A stretch of DNA of 25,561 nucleotides, taken from contig JAOZGV010000064.1 in assembly GCA_026015225.1 (NCBI GenBank), positions 1 through 25,561 on the forward strand, written 5' to 3'. Source of the stretch: Candidatus Bathyarchaeota archaeon. GTDB taxonomy: Archaea > Thermoproteota > Bathyarchaeia > 40CM-2-53-6 > RBG-13-38-9. Numbering within the stretch: position 1 is the first letter of the stretch; each line of letters begins with the position of its first letter. Positions 1-7,722 of this stretch are shown here, piece after piece. A model generated the notes under the pieces. The model was not told the DNA's origin, did not search any database, and was given only the letters and a program-made list of their open reading frames with translations. A program made the translations under genes and the position numbers.

Positions 1-17
1 AACTTGGCGGCCGCGGA

Positions 18-1610
18 TTGCACATAGCACACATGCTATATGGTGGAATACTAATGTTGGCTGTTATTGTAATCCTTTTAGCCTTCATAGATGATAGGCT
101 TGTTATCGCATCTTCTATAATCGGAGGGGTCGGATGGGGTATTTTCATAGACGAGCTTGGAAAGTTCATAACAAGCGATAATAATTATTTTTTCCAACCA
201 ACAATTGCACTGATTTATGTAATTTCTATCATACTCTTTTTGATATTTCGAGCTATAGAACGTGATATCAAACCATCAGAAAAAGAGTATCTAATACAGG
301 CTATGAACATATATAGACAATCGATCATATCCGGCATAGACAGGATTCAAAGAAATCGGGCGCTCGAGTTGCTCAAGAACTATAGCCCCAGCACTCCTTT
401 TGTGGAAACCCTTAAAAAGGGTTTGAAAGAGGTCGACTTGATAGAGACAAAGTCGCCCAATTTCGTGTACAAAGCGATTACGACTTTGAATATCAAGTTC
501 ACCGAACTTATAAAGAAAAAATGGTTTTATACAACATTAATTACTGTTGCTACATTAGCTGCCTTAGTTGATTTGATCTCCAGACACATAGCAGTTATTG
601 AAAGGGGAATAGATCTTCAAGCATCAAATTTCATAGAAGTAGGCGGAAATATTTCTACTGTAGCTTCAGGAATATTGGTTGTTATTGGGATTTTTTACAT
701 ACATAAATCTATATTGACTACTTTTACTCTTTTTAGACATTCAGTTCTCATATCCATCTTCTTTACTCAATTCTTCCGCTTTTACCAAGATCAGCTTCCA
801 GCCCTAGTTTGGCTTATAATAAACATAATATTGCTTATGACTTTGAATCAAATGATCAGTCTTAGTAAAACTGAAAAATATATGCGTACGCTAACTACTC
901 CAACAGCTAAAGGAAGAAAAACTCCTTGGATTGTTCCCTTTGTTGCCTCAGTAGTGGTGGCAACTGTCATTATTGCCGTATTAGTGAGCGCATTAGTTTG
1001 GATATTTCCTTTGTGGGGACCTGGTGGTGTTGGTTCTGGTAATTTGGTTACCAAAGAGATGAGCTTCAGTGATTTTACGGCCGTTGAGGCGGGAATGGGA
1101 TTTACAGTTGTAATCACTCAATCAAGTTCATACAGCGTAAGTATAATTGCTGATGAAAATCTGTTTGATTCTATCCAGGTCTCTAAATCAGGTGAAACAT
1201 TAAACTTAGGTACCAAACTGGGCAATTATAAATGGTCAACCTTGAGAGCTGAAATCACAATGCCAGACCTTTATGAGTTGCAGTTATCTGGAGGATCGCA
1301 CGGTACGGTTAAAGGATTTCACTCTTCCCATAGTTTCGTTCTCGATTTATTTCAGGGCAGTCACATAGAACGTGCAGAAGGTTCAGCTAATGACTTGCAT
1401 ATTAGAGCCTGGGGTGGCAGCCATTTAGATATGTCGAATTTCCAAGTTCATAACGCAGACGTCGAACTCAGTGGAGGAAGTCACATAACCATAAGCCTTG
1501 ACGGTAGATTAGATGCTAAATTAAGCGGAAGCTCACATCTCTATTACATCGGAGAACCAACTCTAGGAAATATTCAAAAGTCAGGCGGCTCTAAAATAAG
1601 CAAAAGATAG
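18..1610 (+). CDS. Membrane protein with C-terminal head-GIN (DUF2807) beta-solenoid, 5'-partial
   Basis: The reading frame is open to the window edge. The TTG at 18 and the ATG at 33 are only internal candidates, because the first residues already look like the inside of a family member (a His-rich stretch running into a TM helix, then a FIDELGKF motif at about 44-50). TM segments are visible near residues 8-24, 28-45, 62-79, 172-187, 213-228, 240-255, 262-278 and 304-330. A soluble linker covers about 80-165. From about 345 the chain becomes a beta-rich, outward-facing DUF2807-type domain. It carries a periodic G-S-H turn at His428, 449, 469, 489 and 507, with Lys526 in the last copy, spaced 18-21 residues apart, as expected of one rung per turn. 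The function of the family is unknown. Surface adhesion or sensing is only a guess from the domain type. Confidence 0.75.
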   Translation: MHIAHMLYGGILMLAVIVILLAFIDDRLVIASSIIGGVGWGIFIDELGKFITSDNNYFFQPTIALIYVISIILFLIFRAIERDIKPSEKEYLIQAMNIYRQSIISGIDRIQRNRALELLKNYSPSTPFVETLKKGLKEVDLIETKSPNFVYKAITTLNIKFTELIKKKWFYTTLITVATLAALVDLISRHIAVIERGIDLQASNFIEVGGNISTVASGILVVIGIFYIHKSILTTFTLFRHSVLISIFFTQFFRFYQDQLPALVWLIINIILLMTLNQMISLSKTEKYMRTLTTPTAKGRKTPWIVPFVASVVVATVIIAVLVSALVWIFPLWGPGGVGSGNLVTKEMSFSDFTAVEAGMGFTVVITQSSSYSVSIIADENLFDSIQVSKSGETLNLGTKLGNYKWSTLRAEITMPDLYELQLSGGSHGTVKGFHSSHSFVLDLFQGSHIERAEGSANDLHIRAWGGSHLDMSNFQVHNADVELSGGSHITISLDGRLDAKLSGSSHLYYIGEPTLGNIQKSGGSKISKR

Positions 1611-1837
1611 AACGGTGGATGTGCACGCGCTATCAAGGTCAAATCAAGAACAATCTAACCATGAATATGTCTTAATACCTGTGGTTTATTTTTGTTGTTA
1701 ATTACTTGAAATTTTCTGCAAAAAAATAACTTGTTAACTAATCAAAACTTTTCCTAGTCGCATGATTATTAAAAAGTATTTAATTTAGTTAATTTCAAAT
1801 CAGAAATCTTTTTTTTGATTACAAAATTAGTTTCTTA

Positions 1838-2335
1838 ATGACCATCATGTTAAATGTTACAATACCTCGCGACGTTAAAGTTAAATTGGAAAATTTCATG
1901 GATCATTTCAAGGGCTTTGAAAAAGTCAGTATAGTTAAAGAAATATTCGGAGATGATGCTGAGAAAGTTCTAAGCGAATTGAAAGTTGAGTTCTGTCATT
2001 TTAGAAAGGGATTCATGTGGATCTGTGATGATGACGGCCATCTTGTAGTCAGCGTATGCTATTTGAAAAGAGGAAATGAAAGGGACATTTATCTCGATGT
2101 CATACACGAATTCGTTCATGTCAGACAATTTATGGATGGAAAGGAACTCTACGACGATCACATAGACTATGTGAAAAGACCGACCGAGATTGAAGCCTAT
2201 GAATTTACAGTGAGAGAAGCAAGAAGAATTGGGATGACCGATGCGGAGATTTTTGAATATTTAAAAACTGATTGGATTACTGCAGATGAAGAAAAAAAAC
2301 TTGCGAAAACGTTAGGCGTAAGAATCTCGAAGTGA
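1838..2335 (+). CDS. Small HExxH zincin-like protein
   Basis: This 165-residue soluble protein has an HEFVH motif at residues 90-94, followed about 25 residues later by an acidic helix (Glu117, Glu119, Glu122). That is the arrangement of a gluzincin-type zinc site, with two His plus a distal Glu. The N-terminal ~85 residues match nothing I recognise. An ATG at 1847 is an alternative start. It lies 19 bp upstream of the cysteinyl-tRNA synthetase on the same strand and is probably co-transcribed. Proteolytic activity is inferred from the motif alone. It could equally be an ImmA/IrrE- or SprT-like non-classical peptidase, or a structural zinc protein. The 227-bp gap upstream is AT-rich, contains TATA-like runs around 1770-1785, and shows no other gene. 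Confidence 0.75.
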   Translation: MTIMLNVTIPRDVKVKLENFMDHFKGFEKVSIVKEIFGDDAEKVLSELKVEFCHFRKGFMWICDDDGHLVVSVCYLKRGNERDIYLDVIHEFVHVRQFMDGKELYDDHIDYVKRPTEIEAYEFTVREARRIGMTDAEIFEYLKTDWITADEEKKLAKTLGVRISK

Positions 2336-2354
2336 AAATAAATGTTTCTGATAG

Positions 2355-3587
2355 TTGATCGAATTGCGAATTTATAATACACTCACTAAAAGAAAAGAAG
2401 ATCTCAAAGTTCCAAGGGGAAATAAATTAAAAATATTTGTTTGTGGTCCAACGGTATATGATTATTGCCATTTGGGTCATGCAAGAACCTTTATCGCTTT
2501 CGATGCAATCGCAAAATATCTCAGATTCAAGGGTTGTGATTTATTCTTTTTAATGAACATCACCGATGTTGCAGAAAAACTCATCGAAAAATCCAGAGAA
2601 GTGGGGATGAATTTTCTTGAACTTTCAAAAAAGTTTGAGAGATATTTTCATGAAGACCTTGATTCATTAGGGATAGATAGCATTGATGTTTTTGCGCGAG
2701 CTTCCGATCATATAACGGGGATTATCGAGCAGATTCAAAAATTGATTGAAGATGGATTCGCATATGAGACTGATACTGGAGTTTATTTTAATGTAAAAAA
2801 ATTTCCTGATTATGGTAGGCTATCCAACCAGACTAAAGATGAGATCTCTCTCCGCCCATTAGAACTTTGCTTAACAAAGAAAAATCCTGAAGATTTTTCG
2901 CTTTGGAGAAAAGTTGAAAAAGAACCTGTTTGGGACTCTCCCTGGGGGAGTGGTCGACCCGGCTGGCATATCGAGGATACGGCAATAGCAGTGAAGTGGT
3001 TAGGTTCTCAATATGAACTTCATGGGGGGGCTATCGAGCTTATTTTTCCCCATCATGAAGCTGAGATCGCTCAAGGAGAGGCTTTTGGAGGAAAAAAACC
3101 ATATGTTAAATATTGGGCGCATACTGGACTTCTCAAAATAGATAGGCGGAAGATGAGTAAATCACTTGAAAATATGATTTCCATTAGAGACTTTATGAAA
3201 TATTATGATCGTAAAGTATTGCGCTATTATTTTTTATCAACTCATTATAGAAGATCAGTCAATTTCAATGAAAAAGAGATTAAAAAATCCGAAGCAAATA
3301 TTAAATCTATTGAGGATGTAATTAGAAATTTTAAAAATTTACCCGAAGGTAAAGATTTTTCTGATAAACTTGGTTTGGTTGAAGATATAGAAAATTTTGA
3401 GCGTGAATTTATTAAATCTATGGATGATGATTTCGATACATCGAAAGCATTACGCATAATATCGAGAATTGCTTACAGATTGAGAACTTTTACAAAAAAC
3501 CATAAGGAAATTGAAAAAACTTCAAAGAAGAAGATTTTAAAAATAGTCATTAAACTTGCAAGAATTTTTGGAATATTAGATTTTTAA
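2355..3587 (+). CDS. cysS: Cysteinyl-tRNA synthetase, short form
   Basis: This class I aminoacyl-tRNA synthetase charges tRNA-Cys with cysteine. The HIGH motif appears as HLGH (residues 39-42) and KMSKS is intact (266-270). Of the four zinc ligands expected from the E. coli enzyme, Cys30, His233 and Glu237 are present. The fourth, a Cys in the usual W-H-I-E-C motif, is replaced by Asp208. The protein is 410 residues, against about 460-480 in most relatives. It stops after the helical DALR-type region, so the small C-terminal anticodon-binding domain appears to be absent. The start is TTG. The frame runs unbroken, so the shortening is not a visible frameshift. Canonical CysRS is most likely. 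A specialised cysteine-activating paralogue (MshC-like enzymes are also short) cannot be excluded. Confidence 0.88.
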   Translation: MIELRIYNTLTKRKEDLKVPRGNKLKIFVCGPTVYDYCHLGHARTFIAFDAIAKYLRFKGCDLFFLMNITDVAEKLIEKSREVGMNFLELSKKFERYFHEDLDSLGIDSIDVFARASDHITGIIEQIQKLIEDGFAYETDTGVYFNVKKFPDYGRLSNQTKDEISLRPLELCLTKKNPEDFSLWRKVEKEPVWDSPWGSGRPGWHIEDTAIAVKWLGSQYELHGGAIELIFPHHEAEIAQGEAFGGKKPYVKYWAHTGLLKIDRRKMSKSLENMISIRDFMKYYDRKVLRYYFLSTHYRRSVNFNEKEIKKSEANIKSIEDVIRNFKNLPEGKDFSDKLGLVEDIENFEREFIKSMDDDFDTSKALRIISRIAYRLRTFTKNHKEIEKTSKKKILKIVIKLARIFGILDF

Positions 3588-3593
3588 CAAATT

Positions 3594-3601
3594 ATTTTTT
3601 A
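3594..3601 (+). terminator. T-rich terminator after cysS
   Basis: A run of T residues follows the cysS stop within about 10 nt, in the short convergent gap. Archaeal RNA polymerase terminates on such T-runs without needing a hairpin. The call rests on base composition only. Confidence 0.35.
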
Positions 3602-3602
3602 T

Positions 3603-3905
3603 TCAATATAACCAAGCCTTTAACGGTTTTTCAATATTTATTTCTAAAAACGTTAGGAGTTCTTTAATTTCAGAAAAATAGAAATATTTGCTTTTACTCC
3701 CAACCAAATAGGATTTACTTTTTTGATTCCAGATTCTATCGCAGATCATCACGCAATATTTTCCCATGTATATTCCAATGAAAATGAAACCTCCCTTTGT
3801 GAAGCCTTTGACTTTGCCAAAAATCCTTATTCCCTCATCTTCATCCAGCGCTAATATAAAATCCTTTAATTCCTTGAAGCTACGAATACGATGTTCTCTG
3901 TACAT
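3603..3905 (-). CDS. Small hypothetical protein
   Basis: This 100-residue ORF on the minus strand converges with cysS, with 15 bp between the stops, and is rich in Lys, Ile, Phe and Tyr. I do not recognise a family. The pattern looks like a compact alpha/beta soluble protein: an N-terminal helix (about 10-20), then alternating beta strands (about 25-60 and 63-73), then a C-terminal helix. There is no signal peptide or TM segment. Its own upstream region (3906-3960) has AT-rich runs suitable for a promoter. It is kept because it fills an otherwise empty stretch and has a plausible protein-like composition. Confidence 0.55.
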   Translation of the reverse strand: MYREHRIRSFKELKDFILALDEDEGIRIFGKVKGFTKGGFIFIGIYMGKYCVMICDRIWNQKSKSYLVGSKSKYFYFSEIKELLTFLEINIEKPLKAWLY

Positions 3906-4046
3906 GACAGTCTATTTAGTTGACCGCAGAACAAAAATTTTTTTAATATGAACGGTTTTTTTAGAAAAAAATATGCGCTTAAAAAAGAACTTGATTATTT
4001 CTATTTTTTATTTTTTTCTAGCCATTTTTAGCGCGCTTTAAATGTT

Positions 4047-4709
4047 TTACCCCAGTTTGTAGAGTTTGACACCAGCGACTATATTCCAAATGCCTGATAG
4101 GACTAATCCAGTAAGTGGTATTATGATTGGGGCTCCCATTATTGCTAAGGGAGGAGCAAAGATGGTTATGATGCCTGCAACGATAGCCAAGTAGCCTATA
4201 CCCTTGCCGAAGACCCCCTTCAGCATGGTAAAACCTACAATGATAACCGCGACATTAAGGAGAACCATCGCCATGGTTGAGTAAGTATTTTCTAATGCTA
4301 ATGCGAGGGTTGCTGAAGCTAGGTATGCCTCTCTCAGAGTCGTGCTAGATGTAACCATGTATTTATCGCTTAGTCGGAGGAGGGATATAATCTGGCCTCG
4401 AGAAGCAAGGAACATGGGTACAGCTGCCAACCCAAATCCAGTGGCTATCAGCATATGGGTCTTCTTGACATCCTTCAGAGAGAGATAGAGTCCCAAGAAT
4501 CCAAACAGAAGAAGTACCTCTCCAATGATTGCTATGAGGAAACTAATGGTTGGGGGGATGGGATTTGTAAGGACTGCCTCTGGAGTTATTACAAGAGGTT
4601 GTTGCGTGATGATTTTGGAGAGAACGAACATGAAAAGGAGGACTCCACCTGCCGCGAGGGAGAAACCCCCTGCCTTATAAAAACCCTTCCAAGATGGATC
4701 TACACTCAT
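4047..4709 (-). CDS. Six-TM membrane protein of unknown function
   Basis: This roughly 220-residue polytopic membrane protein has hydrophobic segments near residues 17-35, 55-78, 86-103, 130-160, 165-185 and 190-215 of the translation. The overall look recalls DUF4386-type bacterial and archaeal membrane proteins, but I am not certain of that family. The ATG at 4709 is preferred over an in-frame GTG at 4718, because GTGA lies 5 nt before the ATG, the spacing seen at several other genes in this window. It follows the DUF998 gene on the same strand by about 60 bp, so the two may form a membrane-protein operon. No catalytic motif is visible. Confidence 0.7.
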   Translation of the reverse strand: MSVDPSWKGFYKAGGFSLAAGGVLLFMFVLSKIITQQPLVITPEAVLTNPIPPTISFLIAIIGEVLLLFGFLGLYLSLKDVKKTHMLIATGFGLAAVPMFLASRGQIISLLRLSDKYMVTSSTTLREAYLASATLALALENTYSTMAMVLLNVAVIIVGFTMLKGVFGKGIGYLAIVAGIITIFAPPLAIMGAPIIIPLTGLVLSGIWNIVAGVKLYKLG

Positions 4710-4776
4710 AAGATTCACAAGGTGTTATTATAAGGCAATATTATTTATGATTTTATTATAAACGCGTTATAGGACA

Positions 4777-5388
4777 TTATTTTAATAATTTAAATGCCAG
4801 AACAAAAAACCACAGTAAATATGCATAAATGACAATACGTTCAAAAAATCCCAGTAGCGGAATACTATTCATAATCAATGCAGGAGTTAAACCGCCAAAA
4901 ACAACCATAATAATTACGGTAATTATTGAATACAATCTAAATGACTTCCACTGTTTCTCTCTATGAAAACCTATTCCAATCATAAGTATTAACAACATCA
5001 CAAATACAGCACTTATTCCTGTTAAAATTATATGCATTATTCCTGCAAACGTCATCTCTGAATTGAAGGGATCCATTGGGAAGATAGTCCCGGTTAATCC
5101 TGAAAATATACCAGTCGTAATAATTAATATACTGGCTGTAAAAAGCAATTTACTGCGCCTATCTTTATAGTTTAAGAGCATTCCAATTCCAAAAGCAATA
5201 GTCATTATGGCAGAAATTAGGAAAAGTGAACCCAATAAGTAAGTATTCTCTGAACCCGCTTGAGTCAATTCACTTACTGCATTTATTATATAATTATAAT
5301 CTGGAGTAATGATACCTCCAATAATATCAACCAACAAGAACACTAGAGGACCGAAAATACCGCCATAAAATAGAAGTTTTTTATCCAT
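4777..5388 (-). CDS. DUF998 family membrane protein
   Basis: This 203-residue protein has six predicted TM segments (about 5-27, 49-69, 81-101, 113-141, 149-170 and 180-202). The first extracytoplasmic loop carries the Asn-Ala-Val-Ser-Glu-Leu motif (about 36-41) typical of DUF998, after a conserved T-P-D-Y stretch. A second family-like signature, F-P-M-D-P, occurs near residue 103-107. The start is ATG at 5388. The family has no established biochemical role. It is the first gene of a probable minus-strand operon with the membrane protein at 4047-4709 and is divergent from the flavodoxin gene. Confidence 0.8.
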   Translation of the reverse strand: MDKKLLFYGGIFGPLVFLLVDIIGGIITPDYNYIINAVSELTQAGSENTYLLGSLFLISAIMTIAFGIGMLLNYKDRRSKLLFTASILIITTGIFSGLTGTIFPMDPFNSEMTFAGIMHIILTGISAVFVMLLILMIGIGFHREKQWKSFRLYSIITVIIMVVFGGLTPALIMNSIPLLGFFERIVIYAYLLWFFVLAFKLLK

Positions 5389-5470
5389 GTCATTAACTCT
5401 TCCGAATTATATGTGCACATTCTCTCTTTATTGATAAAAAGGGTGCGGGTAGTAAACTTTTGAGCATATA

Positions 5471-5479
5471 GTTTATAAT
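5471..5479 (+). promoter_or_regulatory. TATA-box candidate for the flavodoxin gene
   Basis: TTTATAATA lies about 40 nt upstream of the flavodoxin ATG, in the divergent gap with the DUF998 gene. The same nonamer precedes the UppP-like gene at 12924. It matches the archaeal TATA consensus in composition, and no transcription data support it. Confidence 0.4.
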
Positions 5480-5519
5480 ATCTCATATTAGTTTTAAGGA
5501 AATAGAGGATGTGAAATGC

Positions 5520-5978
5520 ATGTTGAAGGTTTCTGTGGCTTATGATACGAAATATGGCAATACTAAACTTGTGGCAGAAAATATTGTTAGTGGATTAAAA
5601 GAAGCTAAGGAACTCGATGTTGCAATTAGTGATGTTGATAAGTTCGACATTGATGGTGTAGCTGACTTTGATGCAATCTTGATAGGAGCGCCAAACCGTT
5701 TCGGAAGACCTGCTCGGAAAATTTCCAAGTTTATTGACAAACTTGGCAAACTCGATTTAGAGGGAAAACAAGTCGCTGTTTTTGACACTTACTTGGGAAA
5801 GGACTTTGAGAAGGCTGTGAAAAAGATGGAGGGGCGCATAAATGACAAAACCAGTCTACAAATAATAACTCCGGGATTGTCGATAAGAGTAGAGGGCATG
5901 AAAGGTCCCGTTACCGAAGGGGAACTGCACAAATCAAAAGAGTTCGGGAAAAAGATAGCAATCCAACTCATGAAATAG
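5520..5978 (+). CDS. Flavodoxin-like FMN protein
   Basis: This is a short-chain flavodoxin fold of about 152 residues. The N-terminal strand is followed by the FMN phosphate loop (Y-D-T-K-Y-G-N-T), and a second conserved segment, I-G-A-P-N-R-F-G, forms the flavin-binding 50s-type loop. It would act as a cytoplasmic electron carrier or a small flavin-dependent reductase. ATG at 5520 is chosen over the in-frame GTG at 5511, because GTGA (5511-5514) then sits 5 nt before the ATG as a ribosome binding site and the protein begins directly at beta-strand 1. It stands alone. A related but frameshifted flavodoxin occurs at 19825-20357. Confidence 0.85.
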   Translation: MLKVSVAYDTKYGNTKLVAENIVSGLKEAKELDVAISDVDKFDIDGVADFDAILIGAPNRFGRPARKISKFIDKLGKLDLEGKQVAVFDTYLGKDFEKAVKKMEGRINDKTSLQIITPGLSIRVEGMKGPVTEGELHKSKEFGKKIAIQLMK

Positions 5979-6129
5979 AACGGACACCCATTTTTCTTAG
6001 CTCGTACCATCTTGAGATTATCAAGCCATCATAATAGTGTGAAAATTAAAATTTTTAATGGTGCGTGTGACTATAAAGATAATTTAATTTTATAGGCTTA
6101 TTACATAGCTTTTATTGAATGATATCTCT

Positions 6130-6882
6130 ATGTTTCACATATTATTGGTACTGGCAGTCGCTCCAGCTCTATTTTTTTTATGGTTTTTTTATACAAGAGA
6201 TAAATATGAAAAAGAGCCCCTGAGAATTATTTTTTTTACTTATGTTATGGGCATGATGTCAATAATTCCCGCAATAATTCTTGAAACAATTGGATCGGCA
6301 ATTCTTCCACCTACTGAGAGTATATTATCGATAATTATTCACTCATTCATCATTATAGGTCTATCAGAAGAATTTTCCAAGCTCTTAGCTACACTTCCTG
6401 CTTTCAGATCAATTCATTTCAACGAGACGATGGACGGAATTGTATATGGGGCATCAGCGGCACTAGGATTTGCTACAATAGAAAATTTATTTTACGTTTT
6501 AGAAGGAGGAATCACAACTGGAATTCTAAGAGCAATCCTTACAGTTCCTGGTCATGCCCTGGATGGGGTGATCCTAGGATATTTTCTTGGGCTAGCGAAA
6601 TTTAATAGAGCCAGAAGAGGGAAATTGATCCTTACCGGTTTAGGAATATCGACAATACTTCACGGTTTTTGGGACTTCTTTAGTTTGACAGGAATAATTA
6701 TCGGTGTAATAGTCATATATCTAATTGGTTGGTCATTATTTTTTAAGTATAGAAAATTGGCTTTAAAGACGTCTATCTTCAGAAGAGTTTACTGTATCTA
6801 TTGCGGAACACAATTGAAAAACGACTTTCAATATTGTTTGAAATGTGGTAGAATACGGCAGGAATCTTATAGGGCGCGCTAA
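6130..6882 (+). CDS. PrsW-type intramembrane metalloprotease with zinc ribbon
   Basis: This polytopic membrane protein belongs to the PrsW/CAAX-protease-like group, which cleaves or acts within the membrane. Numbered from the TTG at 6115, the hallmark motifs are Glu85-Glu86 with Lys89 (E-E-F-S-K), the T-I-E-N-L-F segment around Glu123, His147 (V-P-G-H-A-L-D) and His183 (L-H-G-F-W-D). The C-terminus adds a four-Cys zinc ribbon (Cys227, 230, 241, 244) on the cytoplasmic side of the last TM helix. ATG at 6130 is preferred because the family normally starts just before the first TM helix; TTG at 6115 is the alternative. The substrate is unknown. The ribbon may recruit a partner or nucleic acid, but that is inference. 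Confidence 0.88.
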   Translation: MFHILLVLAVAPALFFLWFFYTRDKYEKEPLRIIFFTYVMGMMSIIPAIILETIGSAILPPTESILSIIIHSFIIIGLSEEFSKLLATLPAFRSIHFNETMDGIVYGASAALGFATIENLFYVLEGGITTGILRAILTVPGHALDGVILGYFLGLAKFNRARRGKLILTGLGISTILHGFWDFFSLTGIIIGVIVIYLIGWSLFFKYRKLALKTSIFRRVYCIYCGTQLKNDFQYCLKCGRIRQESYRAR

Positions 6883-6973
6883 TTTAGTACTCCCGCAATA
6901 AAGGTGTAAAAGCATGTTTACCCACCTTCAAATAAACAAAAATTTTTAGAATCTTATTAAAATTAATGAGATT

Positions 6974-7510
6974 ATGAAGACCTATATCTCAATGTTTCGT
7001 GGAATTAACGTTAGCGGACAAAAAAAGATAAAGATGCATGAGTTAAAGACACTATATCAATCTTTGGACCTCAAAGAGGTAAAGACCTACATTCAAAGCG
7101 GTAATGTTGTATTTCGATGTCCAAATACAAACTCAAAAGAATTAAAAGATCAAATTGAAAGAAAAATAAAAGAATCTTTTGGTTTTAATATAGCCGTCTT
7201 AATTAGGACAAAAGATGAATTTGGAAAAGTAATTGAAAGAAATCCCTTCCTAAAAAAAGACGTAACCAAACTTCATGTTACGTTTCTGTCTGATTACCAA
7301 AAAAAAGTACCAATAAAAGATATTAATAGTGTAAAAGAGAAATCGGAAGAATTTTCTATTTCGGGGTCAGAAATTTATCTTTTTTGTCCTAATGGTTATG
7401 GAAAATCCAAATTGTCTAATAATTTCTTTGAGAAAAAGTTGAATGTATCTGCTACAACAAGAAACTGGAAAACTGTAAATAAATTGTTTTCTATAGCCAG
7501 TTCAGTATAG
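6974..7510 (+). CDS. DUF1697 family protein
   Basis: This 178-residue soluble protein opens with the DUF1697 signature: an F-R-G-I-N-V stretch at about 8-13, then Y-I-Q-S-G-N-V-V-F at about 39-47. The central part has alternating helices and strands, and the end carries a T-R-N-W-K-T motif near residues 162-167, also typical of the family. DUF1697 proteins have no known activity and are widespread in bacteria, so lateral acquisition is possible, although base composition does not differ visibly from the neighbours. It appears to be a single-gene unit, with about 90 bp of AT-rich sequence on the 5' side and about 200 bp before the next gene. Confidence 0.85.
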   Translation: MKTYISMFRGINVSGQKKIKMHELKTLYQSLDLKEVKTYIQSGNVVFRCPNTNSKELKDQIERKIKESFGFNIAVLIRTKDEFGKVIERNPFLKKDVTKLHVTFLSDYQKKVPIKDINSVKEKSEEFSISGSEIYLFCPNGYGKSKLSNNFFEKKLNVSATTRNWKTVNKLFSIASSV

Positions 7511-7722
7511 AAGAAACGAAGATAGAAATCAAGAGATATTGCACTCTCGCGCATATTTAGAATTTATATTAAATTTCAAAAATTCTAGGGATTGGAAATT
7601 TATATGAACAGTTCTTAAATTATAACGAAAAAGCTGAAGAATTGAAAAGTTAAGAATATCTGACATTTATATCTATTATTCTTCTCAATATCTTCTTATA
7701 ATGAATGTATGAGTGTGATTTT

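Noticed and set aside
4455..4733. Plus-strand ORF of 92 codons with several Cys
   Set aside because: The Cys residues looked like a zinc finger at first, but it is the complement of the TM segments of the minus-strand membrane protein.
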